A DNA stretch of 64,000 bases, from the NCBI RefSeq assembly GCF_049801075.1, contig NZ_JBNAGG010000002.1, forward strand, positions 310,001 through 374,000, read 5' to 3'. Shown here in pieces: positions 26,296 to 34,607 of this stretch (the stretch's first letter is position 1; every line of letters begins with the position of its first letter). The DNA is from Maritalea sp049801075. GTDB lineage: Bacteria > Pseudomonadota > Alphaproteobacteria > Rhizobiales > Devosiaceae. A program made the position numbers and the translations under genes. Under the pieces are notes generated by a model. The model did not search any database, had not been told where the DNA came from, and saw only the letters and a list, made by a program, of their open reading frames with translations.

Positions 26296-26598
26296 ATGTC
26301 CTTTTTGAAAAAGCTGTTTGGCGGTGGTGATAAGGCTGGAACTGGCCCCAAGGTATTGGGTGAACGGACCTATGAAGGGCTGCGCATTGTTGCCATCGAG
26401 ATGAAGGCTGGGCAGGAGTATCAGCTTTGTGGACGTATTGAACGCACCCATGAAAATGGCGATATGGACGCGGTGCAATTTATTCGGGCGGACAAACTTA
26501 CCAGCGCCGATTTGGCAGAATCAGCAACCCTTGCCAAGGGTGAGCAAATCATCAATGAGCGCGGCAAGACGCTGTTTGATGGGGGCGAAAATGTCTGA
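26296..26598 (+). CDS. HlyU family protein
   Basis: A 100-residue protein of the HlyU family, named after a Vibrio haemolysin activator. Alphaproteobacterial members are short and start MSFLKKLFGGG, as here, and carry YEGLRIVAIEMKAGQEYQLCG and VQFIRADKLTS. The AGTGCAAT stretch before the ATG gives only a weak ribosome site. The next small membrane gene overlaps its end by 8 bases, so they are coupled. A regulatory role is possible but not shown for this branch. Confidence 0.87.
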   Translation: MSFLKKLFGGGDKAGTGPKVLGERTYEGLRIVAIEMKAGQEYQLCGRIERTHENGDMDAVQFIRADKLTSADLAESATLAKGEQIINERGKTLFDGGENV

Positions 26599-26797
26599 CC
26601 CGAGTGGTGGGCCAGAAAAAAGAAGTTTCAAACACCATGTTTTGAATCGGCTGTTTTACGCAGTGATTGCGGCAGCGATTTTTGGACTGCTTGTGTTTTT
26701 TATTGATGGCCGATTTAACCCCGGCACGATCCTTTCATTTATGGTGATCTTTTTTGCCGCGACGGTTGTGGCTGACTTTTTAGGCAAGCGCCTCTGA
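26591..26797 (+). CDS. Small two-helix membrane protein coupled to HlyU gene
   Basis: A 68-residue protein starting at an ATG inside the last codons of the HlyU gene (8-base overlap; GGGGGCGAAA precedes it). After a charged N terminus (PEKRSFKHHVLNRL) it has two hydrophobic segments, LFYAVIAAAIFGLLVFFI and ILSFMVIFFAATVVADFL. No family is recognised. Its 3' end overlaps the convergent MFS gene by 18 bases. Confidence 0.72.
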   Translation: MSDPSGGPEKRSFKHHVLNRLFYAVIAAAIFGLLVFFIDGRFNPGTILSFMVIFFAATVVADFLGKRL

Positions 26798-28234
26798 TTT
26801 TTCCGATGCTTCGGACTCTTCATGATCTGGAATTGTGGAGAGGCCAAGGCTGATCAGGATGCATAGCGCTGGGAACAAGGTGAAGGCGAACAATAAAGCC
26901 GCGCCGCCTTGTTGTGCAGCTTGAGCGGTGAGCACCGTGTCGCCAATTGCGCCATCGAACAGCCCAAAGGCGAGTGCACAAAATCCAGCAATGGCCGCAC
27001 CAAACACAGCTCCTGTGAATTGAACAGGTGCCATCGCACCAGAAGCGATCGTGCGGTGTTCGGTGGGTGCTTGAGTGATGATGGTTTGTCGAATGAGCGG
27101 GCTGGAAGAGCCATAGCCAGCGCCAGTGAGCATCATCCCACCAATGGCCAGCGGCAAGTTCATCACCCAAACGCCATAAGCAGAGATTACGCCACCAACA
27201 AAGATGAAGCTGGCGCCCATGCGGATGAAAGCAACACGACGTTTTACATCTTCGATGCGGTTGGCGATCCACGCGGCAATTGTCCATGTCATGGCCAAAG
27301 TGGCGGTGGCGTAGCCCGCCATCATGGGTGACATCAGCCAGATCGATTGGAGCAATGCGACCATATAGACGGTGCGGCCAGATGCGCCGATGGTGAACAG
27401 GCCGAGCATTGCAAAGCTGCGGCCCATATTGGTTTTCAACGAAAACAGGTTTGGCGGCATAAACCGTTCAACAGCTTTTTGATCGAGCGCGCCAAAGCCC
27501 ACCAGCAAAGTAGTGGAGGCGAGGATGATCAGGCCCAACCATGCAATGTTCGTGATTTGCCCGGCAAAGCCGGTGATCAACAAGGCGGTGACCAGCAGCA
27601 ATAGGCGCTTGAGCGGGAAGGGCTTCGCTTCACCTTGTGGTTCGGTTTTGGGCAAGGCGAAATAAGACAAAAAAATCAAAATGACGACGAGTGGCAGATT
27701 GAACAAAAACGCGATGCGCCACGATACGAACTCTGTCAGCAGCCCAGCAAAGAGCGGGGTGGCAGCCGCGGCGAGCGCCCACAATGTTGAGGACAGCGCA
27801 AAGATGCGGGGCAGGAGGCGTGAGGGCAAATGGTCGGCAATCACCACATAGACTAGCGAGATCAGCATGCCTTCGGCAATGCCTTGCAGGCCGCGGGCGA
27901 GGATGACCAAGGCGAGATTGTTGGCAATGCCGCCGAGCACTGAGCCAAAAGCCAGAAGCAGCGCGGAGCTGAGGAAGATGGGTTTTGCCCCAAATCGAAT
28001 TTTGAAATTGCCCGCCATAACGCCCGCGCAAATGGACCCAACCTGAAACAGGGCGAACAGCCAAAACATCAATTCGCGACCGCCCAAATCCACCACGATG
28101 GAGGGGGCGATGACCGAGGTGATGAAGCCATTTACCGCGTGGGAGGTGACCACCAGAATGTTCATCAATGTGATGGGCAAAAATGCGGCTGAGAAAATGC
28201 CAGCTTTTGAATCTGTTTCAGCGGTGGTGAGCAT
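26780..28234 (-). CDS. MFS transporter (14-helix drug-exporter-like), second of a tandem pair
   Basis: A 484-residue major facilitator with about 14 hydrophobic segments, as in the DHA2/EmrB-type exporters. Motif A-like ALFQVGSICAGVMAGNFKIR and the motif-C region LALVILARGLQGIAEGMLIS are visible. It starts 10 bases after the stop codon of the neighbouring MFS gene, and the two proteins align along their length, so they are tandem paralogues in one transcript. The C-terminal tail (HEESEASEKSEALA) is charged. The ATG at 28234 is chosen since the upstream frame lacks hydrophobic or family character. Drug or metabolite efflux is inferred. Confidence 0.88.
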   Translation of the reverse strand: MLTTAETDSKAGIFSAAFLPITLMNILVVTSHAVNGFITSVIAPSIVVDLGGRELMFWLFALFQVGSICAGVMAGNFKIRFGAKPIFLSSALLLAFGSVLGGIANNLALVILARGLQGIAEGMLISLVYVVIADHLPSRLLPRIFALSSTLWALAAAATPLFAGLLTEFVSWRIAFLFNLPLVVILIFLSYFALPKTEPQGEAKPFPLKRLLLLVTALLITGFAGQITNIAWLGLIILASTTLLVGFGALDQKAVERFMPPNLFSLKTNMGRSFAMLGLFTIGASGRTVYMVALLQSIWLMSPMMAGYATATLAMTWTIAAWIANRIEDVKRRVAFIRMGASFIFVGGVISAYGVWVMNLPLAIGGMMLTGAGYGSSSPLIRQTIITQAPTEHRTIASGAMAPVQFTGAVFGAAIAGFCALAFGLFDGAIGDTVLTAQAAQQGGAALLFAFTLFPALCILISLGLSTIPDHEESEASEKSEALA

Positions 28235-28244
28235 AAGACTAAAC

Positions 28245-29684
28245 CTAAGTGATTTTGCGCGGTGGTGTTTTCGGCAAGATATGCGGCAGGACCAGAATTG
28301 GCGTGAGCAATACAAAGAACAACGCCGACATCAATGGTGCATAGGATTGTACCTCATTTGCGGAAAACAGGCCATTGGGCGCATCAGGATTGATCAATGA
28401 AAGATTGAGAGCGACCAAGCCAGCCAATGCAGCGCCAAAGGCAGACGCAGCATTATCCATAGGGGGCAGCATGGCGGCGGCCCGGTCGCGCTCTCGCCCG
28501 CGCACAAATTGCACGGAGATCTTTTCGATGAAGATGTTCTGCCAGCCCAACCCCAGACCCAAAAGGGTCAGGGAAAGCAGGAATAGGGGCAGGCTGGCAA
28601 AGTGGAGGGCCGCAGCGGAAAGAGCCACGCTGAGCCAAATGGCGTAAAGCCCTGCCATAATCCATAAGCGTTGTGCGCGGTAAGTCGAAACGCTTGCCAC
28701 AGACCAGGAGCCGACGGACCAAAAAGCAGCGGGCAGGGCAGTCATATAACCTGCAAGGGTCAAATCGATCTGCCAAAGGGTTTGCACATAGGCCACGTTA
28801 TAAAGCGTGTGCGCGGTGACGAAGGTGCTGAGCATGATGGTGACCATATAAGCGACGGCGACGGGACTGCGCGGGTCAAACAAGCGCACGGGCAACATGC
28901 GGCTTTTGCTGTGCCGTTCAGCGCGTAAACCGATGAAGATCAGAAAAGCGGCGGCGATTAGCAGGCCCGCAATCGCAAGCGGGTGCGTGAGTTGCCCGAT
29001 GAAGCAGAGTATGGTGACGGCGGTGATGAGCGGGAGCAATACGCGGAAATCAGGCTTGGCGGATTTTTGCACTTTAGCGGCGTTGGGCACAGCGAAATAG
29101 GCCTGAATGGCAATGGCTAAGCCGACGACAAAATTGACGAGAAATGTGCCGCGCCATGTGAAGAAATGTTCCAAAATTCCTGCAGCCATAGGGCCAATGG
29201 CGGCGGCAACGGCCCACACAATGGCCAAAATGCCGATCATGCGGGTCATCAAATTACCCTTATATGTTTCGGCCAGCACCATATAGGAGAGCGACACCAG
29301 AATGCCTTTGGCAAAGCCCTGAATGCCACGGCCTAAAATCACAATTTCAAAAGTGGGGGCGAAGCCGCCAAAGGCCGATCCGATGATCAGCAGCGCAGCG
29401 GCCAAATAAAAGCTGAGGCGCGCACCAATGCGCGATTTGAGGTTGATGGTGAGCATGCCGCCCAAAATCGCCATAAGCGAAAACAGCGCTGCTGACCAAA
29501 AAAGGATTTTTGCGCCGCCAATATCTTCCACAATTGTGGGCAACACGGTGCGCACCGCAAACATATTGACCGCATGAGATCCAATGGCCACCACCAAAGT
29601 GAGCGTAAGCAAAGCACGGCCCTCGGTCAGTACGTCTCTGAAGCGTACTTTATCATGTTGAATTGCGGCAGATTGGTTGGTCAT
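28245..29684 (-). CDS. MFS transporter (14-helix drug-exporter-like), first of a tandem pair
   Basis: A 479-residue major facilitator similar to the downstream gene. Shared landmarks include SHAVNMFAVRTVLPTIVEDI against SHAVNGFITSVIAPSIVVDL, FEIVILGRGIQGFAKGILVS and an ENIFIE/QNIFIEKISV segment near helix 11. The promoter region to its divergent regulator contains a perfect palindrome, suggesting repression by that regulator. The weak ribosome site is GGGCG. The pair may form a duplicated exporter with different specificity. Confidence 0.88.
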   Translation of the reverse strand: MTNQSAAIQHDKVRFRDVLTEGRALLTLTLVVAIGSHAVNMFAVRTVLPTIVEDIGGAKILFWSAALFSLMAILGGMLTINLKSRIGARLSFYLAAALLIIGSAFGGFAPTFEIVILGRGIQGFAKGILVSLSYMVLAETYKGNLMTRMIGILAIVWAVAAAIGPMAAGILEHFFTWRGTFLVNFVVGLAIAIQAYFAVPNAAKVQKSAKPDFRVLLPLITAVTILCFIGQLTHPLAIAGLLIAAAFLIFIGLRAERHSKSRMLPVRLFDPRSPVAVAYMVTIMLSTFVTAHTLYNVAYVQTLWQIDLTLAGYMTALPAAFWSVGSWSVASVSTYRAQRLWIMAGLYAIWLSVALSAAALHFASLPLFLLSLTLLGLGLGWQNIFIEKISVQFVRGRERDRAAAMLPPMDNAASAFGAALAGLVALNLSLINPDAPNGLFSANEVQSYAPLMSALFFVLLTPILVLPHILPKTPPRKIT

Positions 29685-29737
29685 TATTTGCCCGCGCCCT
29701 ATTTAATAAGTAAAATCTTTTCTTATATTAGAATGGT

Positions 29738-29755
29738 GATTTGACAAGTCAAATC
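29738..29755. promoter_or_regulatory. Palindromic operator between MFS pair and regulator gene
   Basis: An 18-bp perfect palindrome GATTTGAC-AA-GTCAAATC lies in the 108-base divergent region. It includes a TTGACA (29741-29746) that with TTAAAT 17 bases on can serve as the promoter of the regulator gene at 29793. A second, imperfect inverted repeat (TTAATAAG with CTTATATTA) lies at about 29703-29730, nearer the MFS start. Autorepression and control of the exporters are inferred. Confidence 0.6.
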
Positions 29756-29792
29756 TTTTTTTATTAAATCGCGGGAACGAATTGGGAAGCGC

Positions 29793-30428
29793 ATGAAACA
29801 AAGCGAAGACAAAACGATTGAGCGGTTGCTCTATTTGCTGAAATCTAGGGGCGACCAAACTGCGGTCAATCTGGCTGAAAACGTTGGCACCACGCCGGTT
29901 GCTGTGCGGCAGCATATGGAAAAACTGTTGGAGCAGGGCCTAGTGGCTGGCGAAGACCGCCGCGAATCGGTGGGCCGCCCGAAGAAATATTGGAAGCTGA
30001 CCGAAAAAGGACATAGCCGATTTCCAGATCGTCACTCTGATTTAACAACAGAATTGCTGGGTTCGATCGAAGATATCTATGGCAAAGAGGGCATCGACAA
30101 ATTGATCGCCGTGCGCGAGGAGCGTGCCTATGCCCAATATCAGGACCGAATTGCCGCCGAATCTAATTTGCAGGGCAAAGTGAACGCATTGGCAGAATTG
30201 CGCGAGCGCGAAGGCTATATGACCGAGGTTGAGCCATGCGAAGGCGGATATTTTCTACATGAAAATCACTGCCCAATTTGCGTTGCTGCCACCAAATGCC
30301 AAGGCTTTTGTCGCTCGGAATTGAACCTGTTTCAGCAGGTTTTGGGCGAAGAGGTGGATGTGGTGCGCGAAAGCCATATTGTGAGTGGTGCGCGGCGTTG
30401 CACTTATCGGATTGTAGAAGCGCGCTAA
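29793..30428 (+). CDS. SufR-like HTH regulator with C-terminal cysteine cluster (COG2345 type)
   Basis: A 211-residue regulator with an N-terminal winged helix-turn-helix of the ArsR/DeoR sort (DQTAVNLAENVGTTPVAVRQHM, then ESVGRPKKYWKLTEKG) and a C-terminal cluster HENHCPICVAATKCQGFC, in which Cys residues are spaced as in SufR-like iron-sulfur regulators. The family is known for [Fe-S]-dependent DNA binding in cyanobacterial SufR; a cluster here is inferred. No suf genes lie nearby. The divergent MFS pair is the likely target. Confidence 0.85.
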   Translation: MKQSEDKTIERLLYLLKSRGDQTAVNLAENVGTTPVAVRQHMEKLLEQGLVAGEDRRESVGRPKKYWKLTEKGHSRFPDRHSDLTTELLGSIEDIYGKEGIDKLIAVREERAYAQYQDRIAAESNLQGKVNALAELREREGYMTEVEPCEGGYFLHENHCPICVAATKCQGFCRSELNLFQQVLGEEVDVVRESHIVSGARRCTYRIVEAR

Positions 30429-30500
30429 GTTTGATCTAGTGGACTGACGCTGCATCTTTGCAAGCGACCATTTTTGATAACTCATTGATGAGGCGCGTAT

Positions 30501-31904
30501 ATGGCGGAAGCCGCGAAACCCAAAATTGCTGTTGGTTGGGAAGAATGGATCGGCATGCCCGATATTGGCTTGCCTGCGATTCTGGCTAAGGTTGATACGG
30601 GCGCACGCACCTCTGCGTTGCACAGTTTTGCGTTTGAGGAAATCGAGATCGATGGGGTGACGCACATCCACTTTGGCGTGCAACCAACAGCGGACGATCC
30701 AAAGCTACATGTATGGTGCAATGCGCCGCTAATTGATTATCGCGAAGTTATCTCCTCAAACGGCATGGCGGAAATGCGCCCCTTCGTGCAGGTTGAGCTG
30801 CATTTGGCGGGTCAAAGCTGGCCGATTGAGCTGAGCCTCACGAACCGTGAAACCATGAATTATCGCATGTTGCTGGGTCGCACTGCCATGGAAGGCCGCA
30901 TTGTGGTTGATCCGTTTGGCGCTTGCATCAACGGCGTGCCAGAAGGCGATTTTTATGGCCACCATTTGGAAGAAAGCGCCAGCAAAGAGCTGAGCATCGG
31001 CATTTTGACCTGCGCTCCAAATGCATATTCTACCCAAAGACTGGTCGAGGCGGTCGAGCAAAAAGGCCATTCAGTTGATCTGATCGATATTGCACGCTGT
31101 ACGTTGCAAGTGGATGCACAAAATCCGGGGCTTTTTTTGCGCGGTGAGCCTTTGCCGCGTTATGACGCGATTATTCCGCGTATTGGCGCGCCGATCACCC
31201 AGCATGGGTTGGCAGTAGTGCGTCAATGCGAGTTGCTTGGCAGCTATGTGCTAAACGGCGCATCATCAATTGCGGCTGCGCGCGACAAATTGTGGAGCTA
31301 CCAGTTTTTGGCGAAAGCAGGCATTGAAGTGCCATCGACATTTTCGGCGTTTAATGGCCGCGATGGTCGCGCCATGGTGCACAAGGTTGGCGATGGCCCC
31401 TATGTACTGAAAACGCGAAAGAGCGAGCGCGGGCGCGGTGTGCTGCTTGCGCAAGACCGCAACACGGCGAAAAGCCTTTTAGACGCGTTTGACGATTTGG
31501 ACGAAAAGCTTTTGATTCAGCCGTTCTTGCAAGCTGAGAATAACTCGGACTTGCGTATAATGGTGTTGGGCAAAAAGGTGATTGCTGCGGCACAACGCAC
31601 TGCAAAGGCAGGGGATTTCCGTGCCAATTACCACCAGGGTGGCAAAGCGAAGAAGGTCAAAATCAGCAAGTTGGAACGACAAATGGCATTGCGAGCGGCA
31701 AAAGCGCTTGGGCTGCGATTTGCTGGTGTGGATTTGATGCGCACAGAGGCGGGGCCCGTGGTGATCGAAGTAAATGCGTCGCCGGGACTTGAAGGCATTG
31801 AAAGCGCAACGGGCCTTGACCTTAGTGGCAGAGTTATCGACTATGTTGTGGAATATGCGCGCCCATCGCCGCCGGCGCTTCAGGTTGCGCCGCAAGCCGA
31901 GTAG
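30501..31904 (+). CDS. rimK: RimB-RimK fusion: retropepsin-like protease domain plus ribosomal S6 glutamate ligase
   Basis: A 467-residue fusion. Residues 1 to about 155 form a RimB/retropepsin-like domain with the aspartyl motif KVDTGARTSALHS (Asp32) and LGRTAMEGR. Residues about 165-455 form a RimK ATP-grasp ligase: SIGILTCAPNAYSTQRLVEA, DKLWSYQFLAKAGIEVPST, the nucleotide loop KTRKSERGRGVLL, then DLRIMVLGKKVIAAAQRTAK, DFRANYHQGGKA and the metal site VVIEVNASPGLEGIESATG. RimK adds glutamates to the C terminus of ribosomal protein S6; in Pseudomonas RimB is a separate protease that trims them. Joining both in one chain implies a self-balanced modifier. The start follows GAGGCG. Confidence 0.92.
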   Translation: MAEAAKPKIAVGWEEWIGMPDIGLPAILAKVDTGARTSALHSFAFEEIEIDGVTHIHFGVQPTADDPKLHVWCNAPLIDYREVISSNGMAEMRPFVQVELHLAGQSWPIELSLTNRETMNYRMLLGRTAMEGRIVVDPFGACINGVPEGDFYGHHLEESASKELSIGILTCAPNAYSTQRLVEAVEQKGHSVDLIDIARCTLQVDAQNPGLFLRGEPLPRYDAIIPRIGAPITQHGLAVVRQCELLGSYVLNGASSIAAARDKLWSYQFLAKAGIEVPSTFSAFNGRDGRAMVHKVGDGPYVLKTRKSERGRGVLLAQDRNTAKSLLDAFDDLDEKLLIQPFLQAENNSDLRIMVLGKKVIAAAQRTAKAGDFRANYHQGGKAKKVKISKLERQMALRAAKALGLRFAGVDLMRTEAGPVVIEVNASPGLEGIESATGLDLSGRVIDYVVEYARPSPPALQVAPQAE

Positions 31905-31908
31905 TGAA

Positions 31909-32382
31909 ATGCAAAACCGACCGGGCCTTTTAACGCTGTTCTTGTTGCTGCCCATTCTGGCAGTATTGTCCAGCTGTGCGGAACGCCCCGGAAAGCCCAC
32001 CGAGTTGGTGCAGGCGGTGCGCGACAATCAGGCACTCAAACTCAAGCAAATGCTGGAAGATGGTGCGGACCCGAATTTCGTTTCTGAAAGCGCGGGGCCG
32101 TTGATTTATATTGCGGCAGGGCCAAAGGGTGGTGCCGAAGTTACATTGGTTTTGTTAAAGGCTGGTGCCGACCCGAACGCTGCAAACAGCGATGGTCGGT
32201 TGCCGCTGCAAAATGCAGCGAGTTGGTGCAGCGTGAACACCGTATCATTGCTGCTGGAAGCTGGTGCAAATCCGCATTTGAAGGGCAAAGGCGAAAAGAC
32301 TGCGCTTGACGATACATGCAAGCGGCCACAAAGAGAGCGTGAGTTGATCGTTGAATTGCTGCGCACGGCGATGAGCAGATAG
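31909..32382 (+). CDS. Ankyrin-repeat lipoprotein
   Basis: A 157-residue protein starting 4 bases after rimK, so likely cotranscribed. The N terminus is a lipoprotein signal, LLLPILAVLSSCAE, with the lipobox LSSC. Three to four ankyrin units follow (LVQAVRDNQALKLKQMLEDG, ADPNFVSESAGPLIYIAAG, GADPNAANSDGRLPLQNA, GANPHLKGKGEKTALD). It should sit on the periplasmic face of a membrane and bind a partner protein, which is not identified. The TauE/SafE gene follows after 13 bases. Confidence 0.85.
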   Translation: MQNRPGLLTLFLLLPILAVLSSCAERPGKPTELVQAVRDNQALKLKQMLEDGADPNFVSESAGPLIYIAAGPKGGAEVTLVLLKAGADPNAANSDGRLPLQNAASWCSVNTVSLLLEAGANPHLKGKGEKTALDDTCKRPQRERELIVELLRTAMSR

Positions 32383-32395
32383 GGCCGAGACCTTT

Positions 32396-33220
32396 ATGGA
32401 GTTTCTGACATCTTTGATTTCTGATTATGGTGCACTGGCGCTGGCTGGCGTTGCTGCGGGCATTATTGCTGGCTTGCTGGGCGTGGGCGGCGGCATTGTG
32501 ATGGTGCCAGTGATGACCACGATTTTTGCGGCCAGTGGCATGGATGAAGCCGTGATTTTGCACGTAGCAGTGGCGACATCGCTTGCGGTGATCATCCCCA
32601 CAGGCGCGTCAAGCGCATTGGCGCATCATCGCAAAGGTGCCGTGTCATTTGAACTGTTGAAACTTTGGGCCCCCTTTATGGTGGCGGCCTCCTTTTTAGG
32701 CGGGATTAGCGCAGGGCTTTATTCGTCTTTGGTGATGCGGCTGATCTTTGGCGTGATGGCGATTTTGATCGCTGTAAATTCGGTTGTGCCGATACAAAAA
32801 CGCATGATGCAAAATTTGTCCGATTCAGCAACGACCCATCGCATTAGTGCGGCTGTGATCGGCTATATCTCATCTTTGATGGGCATTGGCGGTGGCTCAT
32901 TGAGCGTGCCAACAATGGCGGCTTTGGGCCGCAAAGTGCACCAAGCTGTCGGCACCAGCTCTGCGCTCGGTGTGTTTATCGCCGTACCTGGGGCATTGGG
33001 TTTTGTGCTTTCAGGGTGGGGTGTTAGCGGTGTGCCAGATTTTGCGCTCGGCTATGTCTATTTGCCTGCATTTCTGGCGTTGGCACTCGGCGCAATCTTA
33101 TGTGCGCCCCTTGGGGCGGCTTTGGCCCACCGGCTTTCCGGTGAATGGCTGAAACGCGTTCTGACGATCTATTTGCTGGTTGTTGGCGTTCGTATGATTA
33201 TGAAGGCCATTTCTGGATAG
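32396..33220 (+). CDS. Sulfite exporter TauE/SafE family permease
   Basis: A 274-residue inner-membrane protein of about eight helices, arranged as two similar halves. Each half has a glycine-rich motif: GIIAGLLGVGGGIVMVPVM in the first, SSLMGIGGGSLSVPTM in the second. Members export sulfite, sulfoacetate or other small organic anions. It begins 13 bases after the ankyrin lipoprotein gene. A persulfide-type ArsR regulator is encoded 1.4 kb away, and TauE family genes are often under such regulators, but here other genes intervene. Confidence 0.9.
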   Translation: MEFLTSLISDYGALALAGVAAGIIAGLLGVGGGIVMVPVMTTIFAASGMDEAVILHVAVATSLAVIIPTGASSALAHHRKGAVSFELLKLWAPFMVAASFLGGISAGLYSSLVMRLIFGVMAILIAVNSVVPIQKRMMQNLSDSATTHRISAAVIGYISSLMGIGGGSLSVPTMAALGRKVHQAVGTSSALGVFIAVPGALGFVLSGWGVSGVPDFALGYVYLPAFLALALGAILCAPLGAALAHRLSGEWLKRVLTIYLLVVGVRMIMKAISG

Positions 33221-33256
33221 TTTGCGCATGCCACAGCAAGGAGCGACATGCGCAAA
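33221..33256. terminator. Convergent-gene hairpin
   Basis: Perfect 10-bp arms TTTGCGCATG and CATGCGCAAA with a 16-base loop lie directly after the TauE stop codon, between two convergent genes. A U-tract is lacking on both strands, so it is at best a Rho-assisted stop. Confidence 0.35.
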
Positions 33257-33275
33257 AGGCGCGGAGAAAGCAGAA

Positions 33276-34028
33276 TTATTCTGACTTGTCGTCGCCTTGT
33301 TTAATTTCCCATTGCACATTCACGGTGATGGAGTAGGTCATTTCGCCAGCTTGTACCGGCACAGCCATATCAGCTTCTGCCATTGCCATGCGCGCACCCA
33401 TTTTCATCGGCGCAGGGGCATAGTTTTGATTTTCTGAAATGCTTATCACATTGCCCAAAGTTACCCCGGCAGTTTCGGTGTAAATCTTGGCGGTGTCCAT
33501 CGCATCTTCCATGGCGCGTTTGCGCGCATCGCGCATCAATTCTTCGGTGTCTGAAACAGCGAAATTGATGCCGCTAATGGTATTGGCACCAACGGTGACG
33601 GCTGAATCAATCACGGCGCCGATATTGTCCAGATCATGGATGCGCACGGTGACATTGTTGGATACGCGATAGCCGGAGATTTTAGGTGGCAAGCGATAGC
33701 CATTTTCGTCGCGCTTGTCTGTGTGCACATAATTTGGCTGCACAGAAAAGCCAGATGTTTGAATGTCTTTGTCTTCAACGCCTGCCTGCTTGAGCACCTC
33801 TACAAGAGCAGTCATAGCTTCATTGTTGGCCGTGAGGGCTTCGCGGGCGGTTTCACCATCAGTGACGACGCCAGACGTGACAACGGCCATATCCGGCGCA
33901 GCAGCGATTTCACCAACGCCAGAAATATTGATTGTTGAAGTGTATTTTTGTTCGTCCGCATATGCGGCGGGGGTGGCAAGAGCTGCTAGAGAAAGTGCAG
34001 CTGTAATTGGCAGGATCGCTTTATACAT
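33276..34028 (-). CDS. SIMPL-domain (DUF541) periplasmic protein
   Basis: A 250-residue protein with a signal peptide (AALSLAALATPAAYADE) and a SIMPL/DUF541 domain: INISGVGEIAAAPDMAVVTSGV, a GYRVSNNVTVRIHDLDNIGAVID core and a late EMTYSITVNVQWEI. SIMPL proteins form periplasmic oligomers and some are linked to oxidative or envelope stress, but no single reaction is known. The RBS is TTGGAGATGG. It is convergent with the TauE gene; the cytochrome c gene lies upstream on the same strand. Confidence 0.9.
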   Translation of the reverse strand: MYKAILPITAALSLAALATPAAYADEQKYTSTINISGVGEIAAAPDMAVVTSGVVTDGETAREALTANNEAMTALVEVLKQAGVEDKDIQTSGFSVQPNYVHTDKRDENGYRLPPKISGYRVSNNVTVRIHDLDNIGAVIDSAVTVGANTISGINFAVSDTEELMRDARKRAMEDAMDTAKIYTETAGVTLGNVISISENQNYAPAPMKMGARMAMAEADMAVPVQAGEMTYSITVNVQWEIKQGDDKSE

Positions 34029-34102
34029 TTTCCATCTCCAAGTGGTATGATGGACATGACCCTGCCAATGATTTGCGACGCTTTTGCGGCATCAATTGGG
34101 TG

Positions 34103-34519
34103 CTATTGTGATTCAGCTTCTTCCGCTGCCTCTAGATCGTAATCCGGTGAGAATTGCATCAAGTAGGCGATCACATCTTCCCGGTCTTTTTCTTTCTTAA
34201 GGCCAGCAAAAGACATTTTTGTGCCTTTGATATATGCACGTGGCTTCTCGAGATATGGATCAAGAGTTTCGACAGTCCAGACCAAACCTTCTTCACCCTT
34301 TGCAATCATGGCTTTAGAATATTTGAAATCCTGTGTGCCAGCGACCGCGCCAAAAATGTTGTTCAAGGCAGGGCCGACACGGTTTTTAGCACCGTCACCC
34401 ACCATGTGACAGGCCTTACATTTTTTGAAAACATTTTCGCCTTTGTCCGCGTCGCCATCGGCGAAAGCGGGAGCGCTAAGCGCCAGCAGGCCTGCTAGTG
34501 CTAAGGATAGTATTTTCAT
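34103..34519 (-). CDS. Class I c-type cytochrome (cytochrome c2 type)
   Basis: A 138-residue exported cytochrome. The signal peptide is MKILSLALAGLLALSAPAFA followed by DGD. The heme motif is CKACH, and the distal methionine ligand is in YIKGTKMSFAGL. The ATG at 34519 has AGAGGA at a good distance; a longer frame to 34543 adds only eight residues of no signal-peptide character. It should carry single electrons between the bc1 complex and oxidases or dehydrogenases. The C terminus is acidic (EAAEEAESQ). Confidence 0.93.
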   Translation of the reverse strand: MKILSLALAGLLALSAPAFADGDADKGENVFKKCKACHMVGDGAKNRVGPALNNIFGAVAGTQDFKYSKAMIAKGEEGLVWTVETLDPYLEKPRAYIKGTKMSFAGLKKEKDREDVIAYLMQFSPDYDLEAAEEAESQ

Positions 34520-34607
34520 CGTAAATTCCTCTGCGAATTTCAACTAAACAAGCCTAACTGATCGCATTGCTTGATGACAAATGCTTGAATTGTCGCAGGG
34601 GCGTCGC

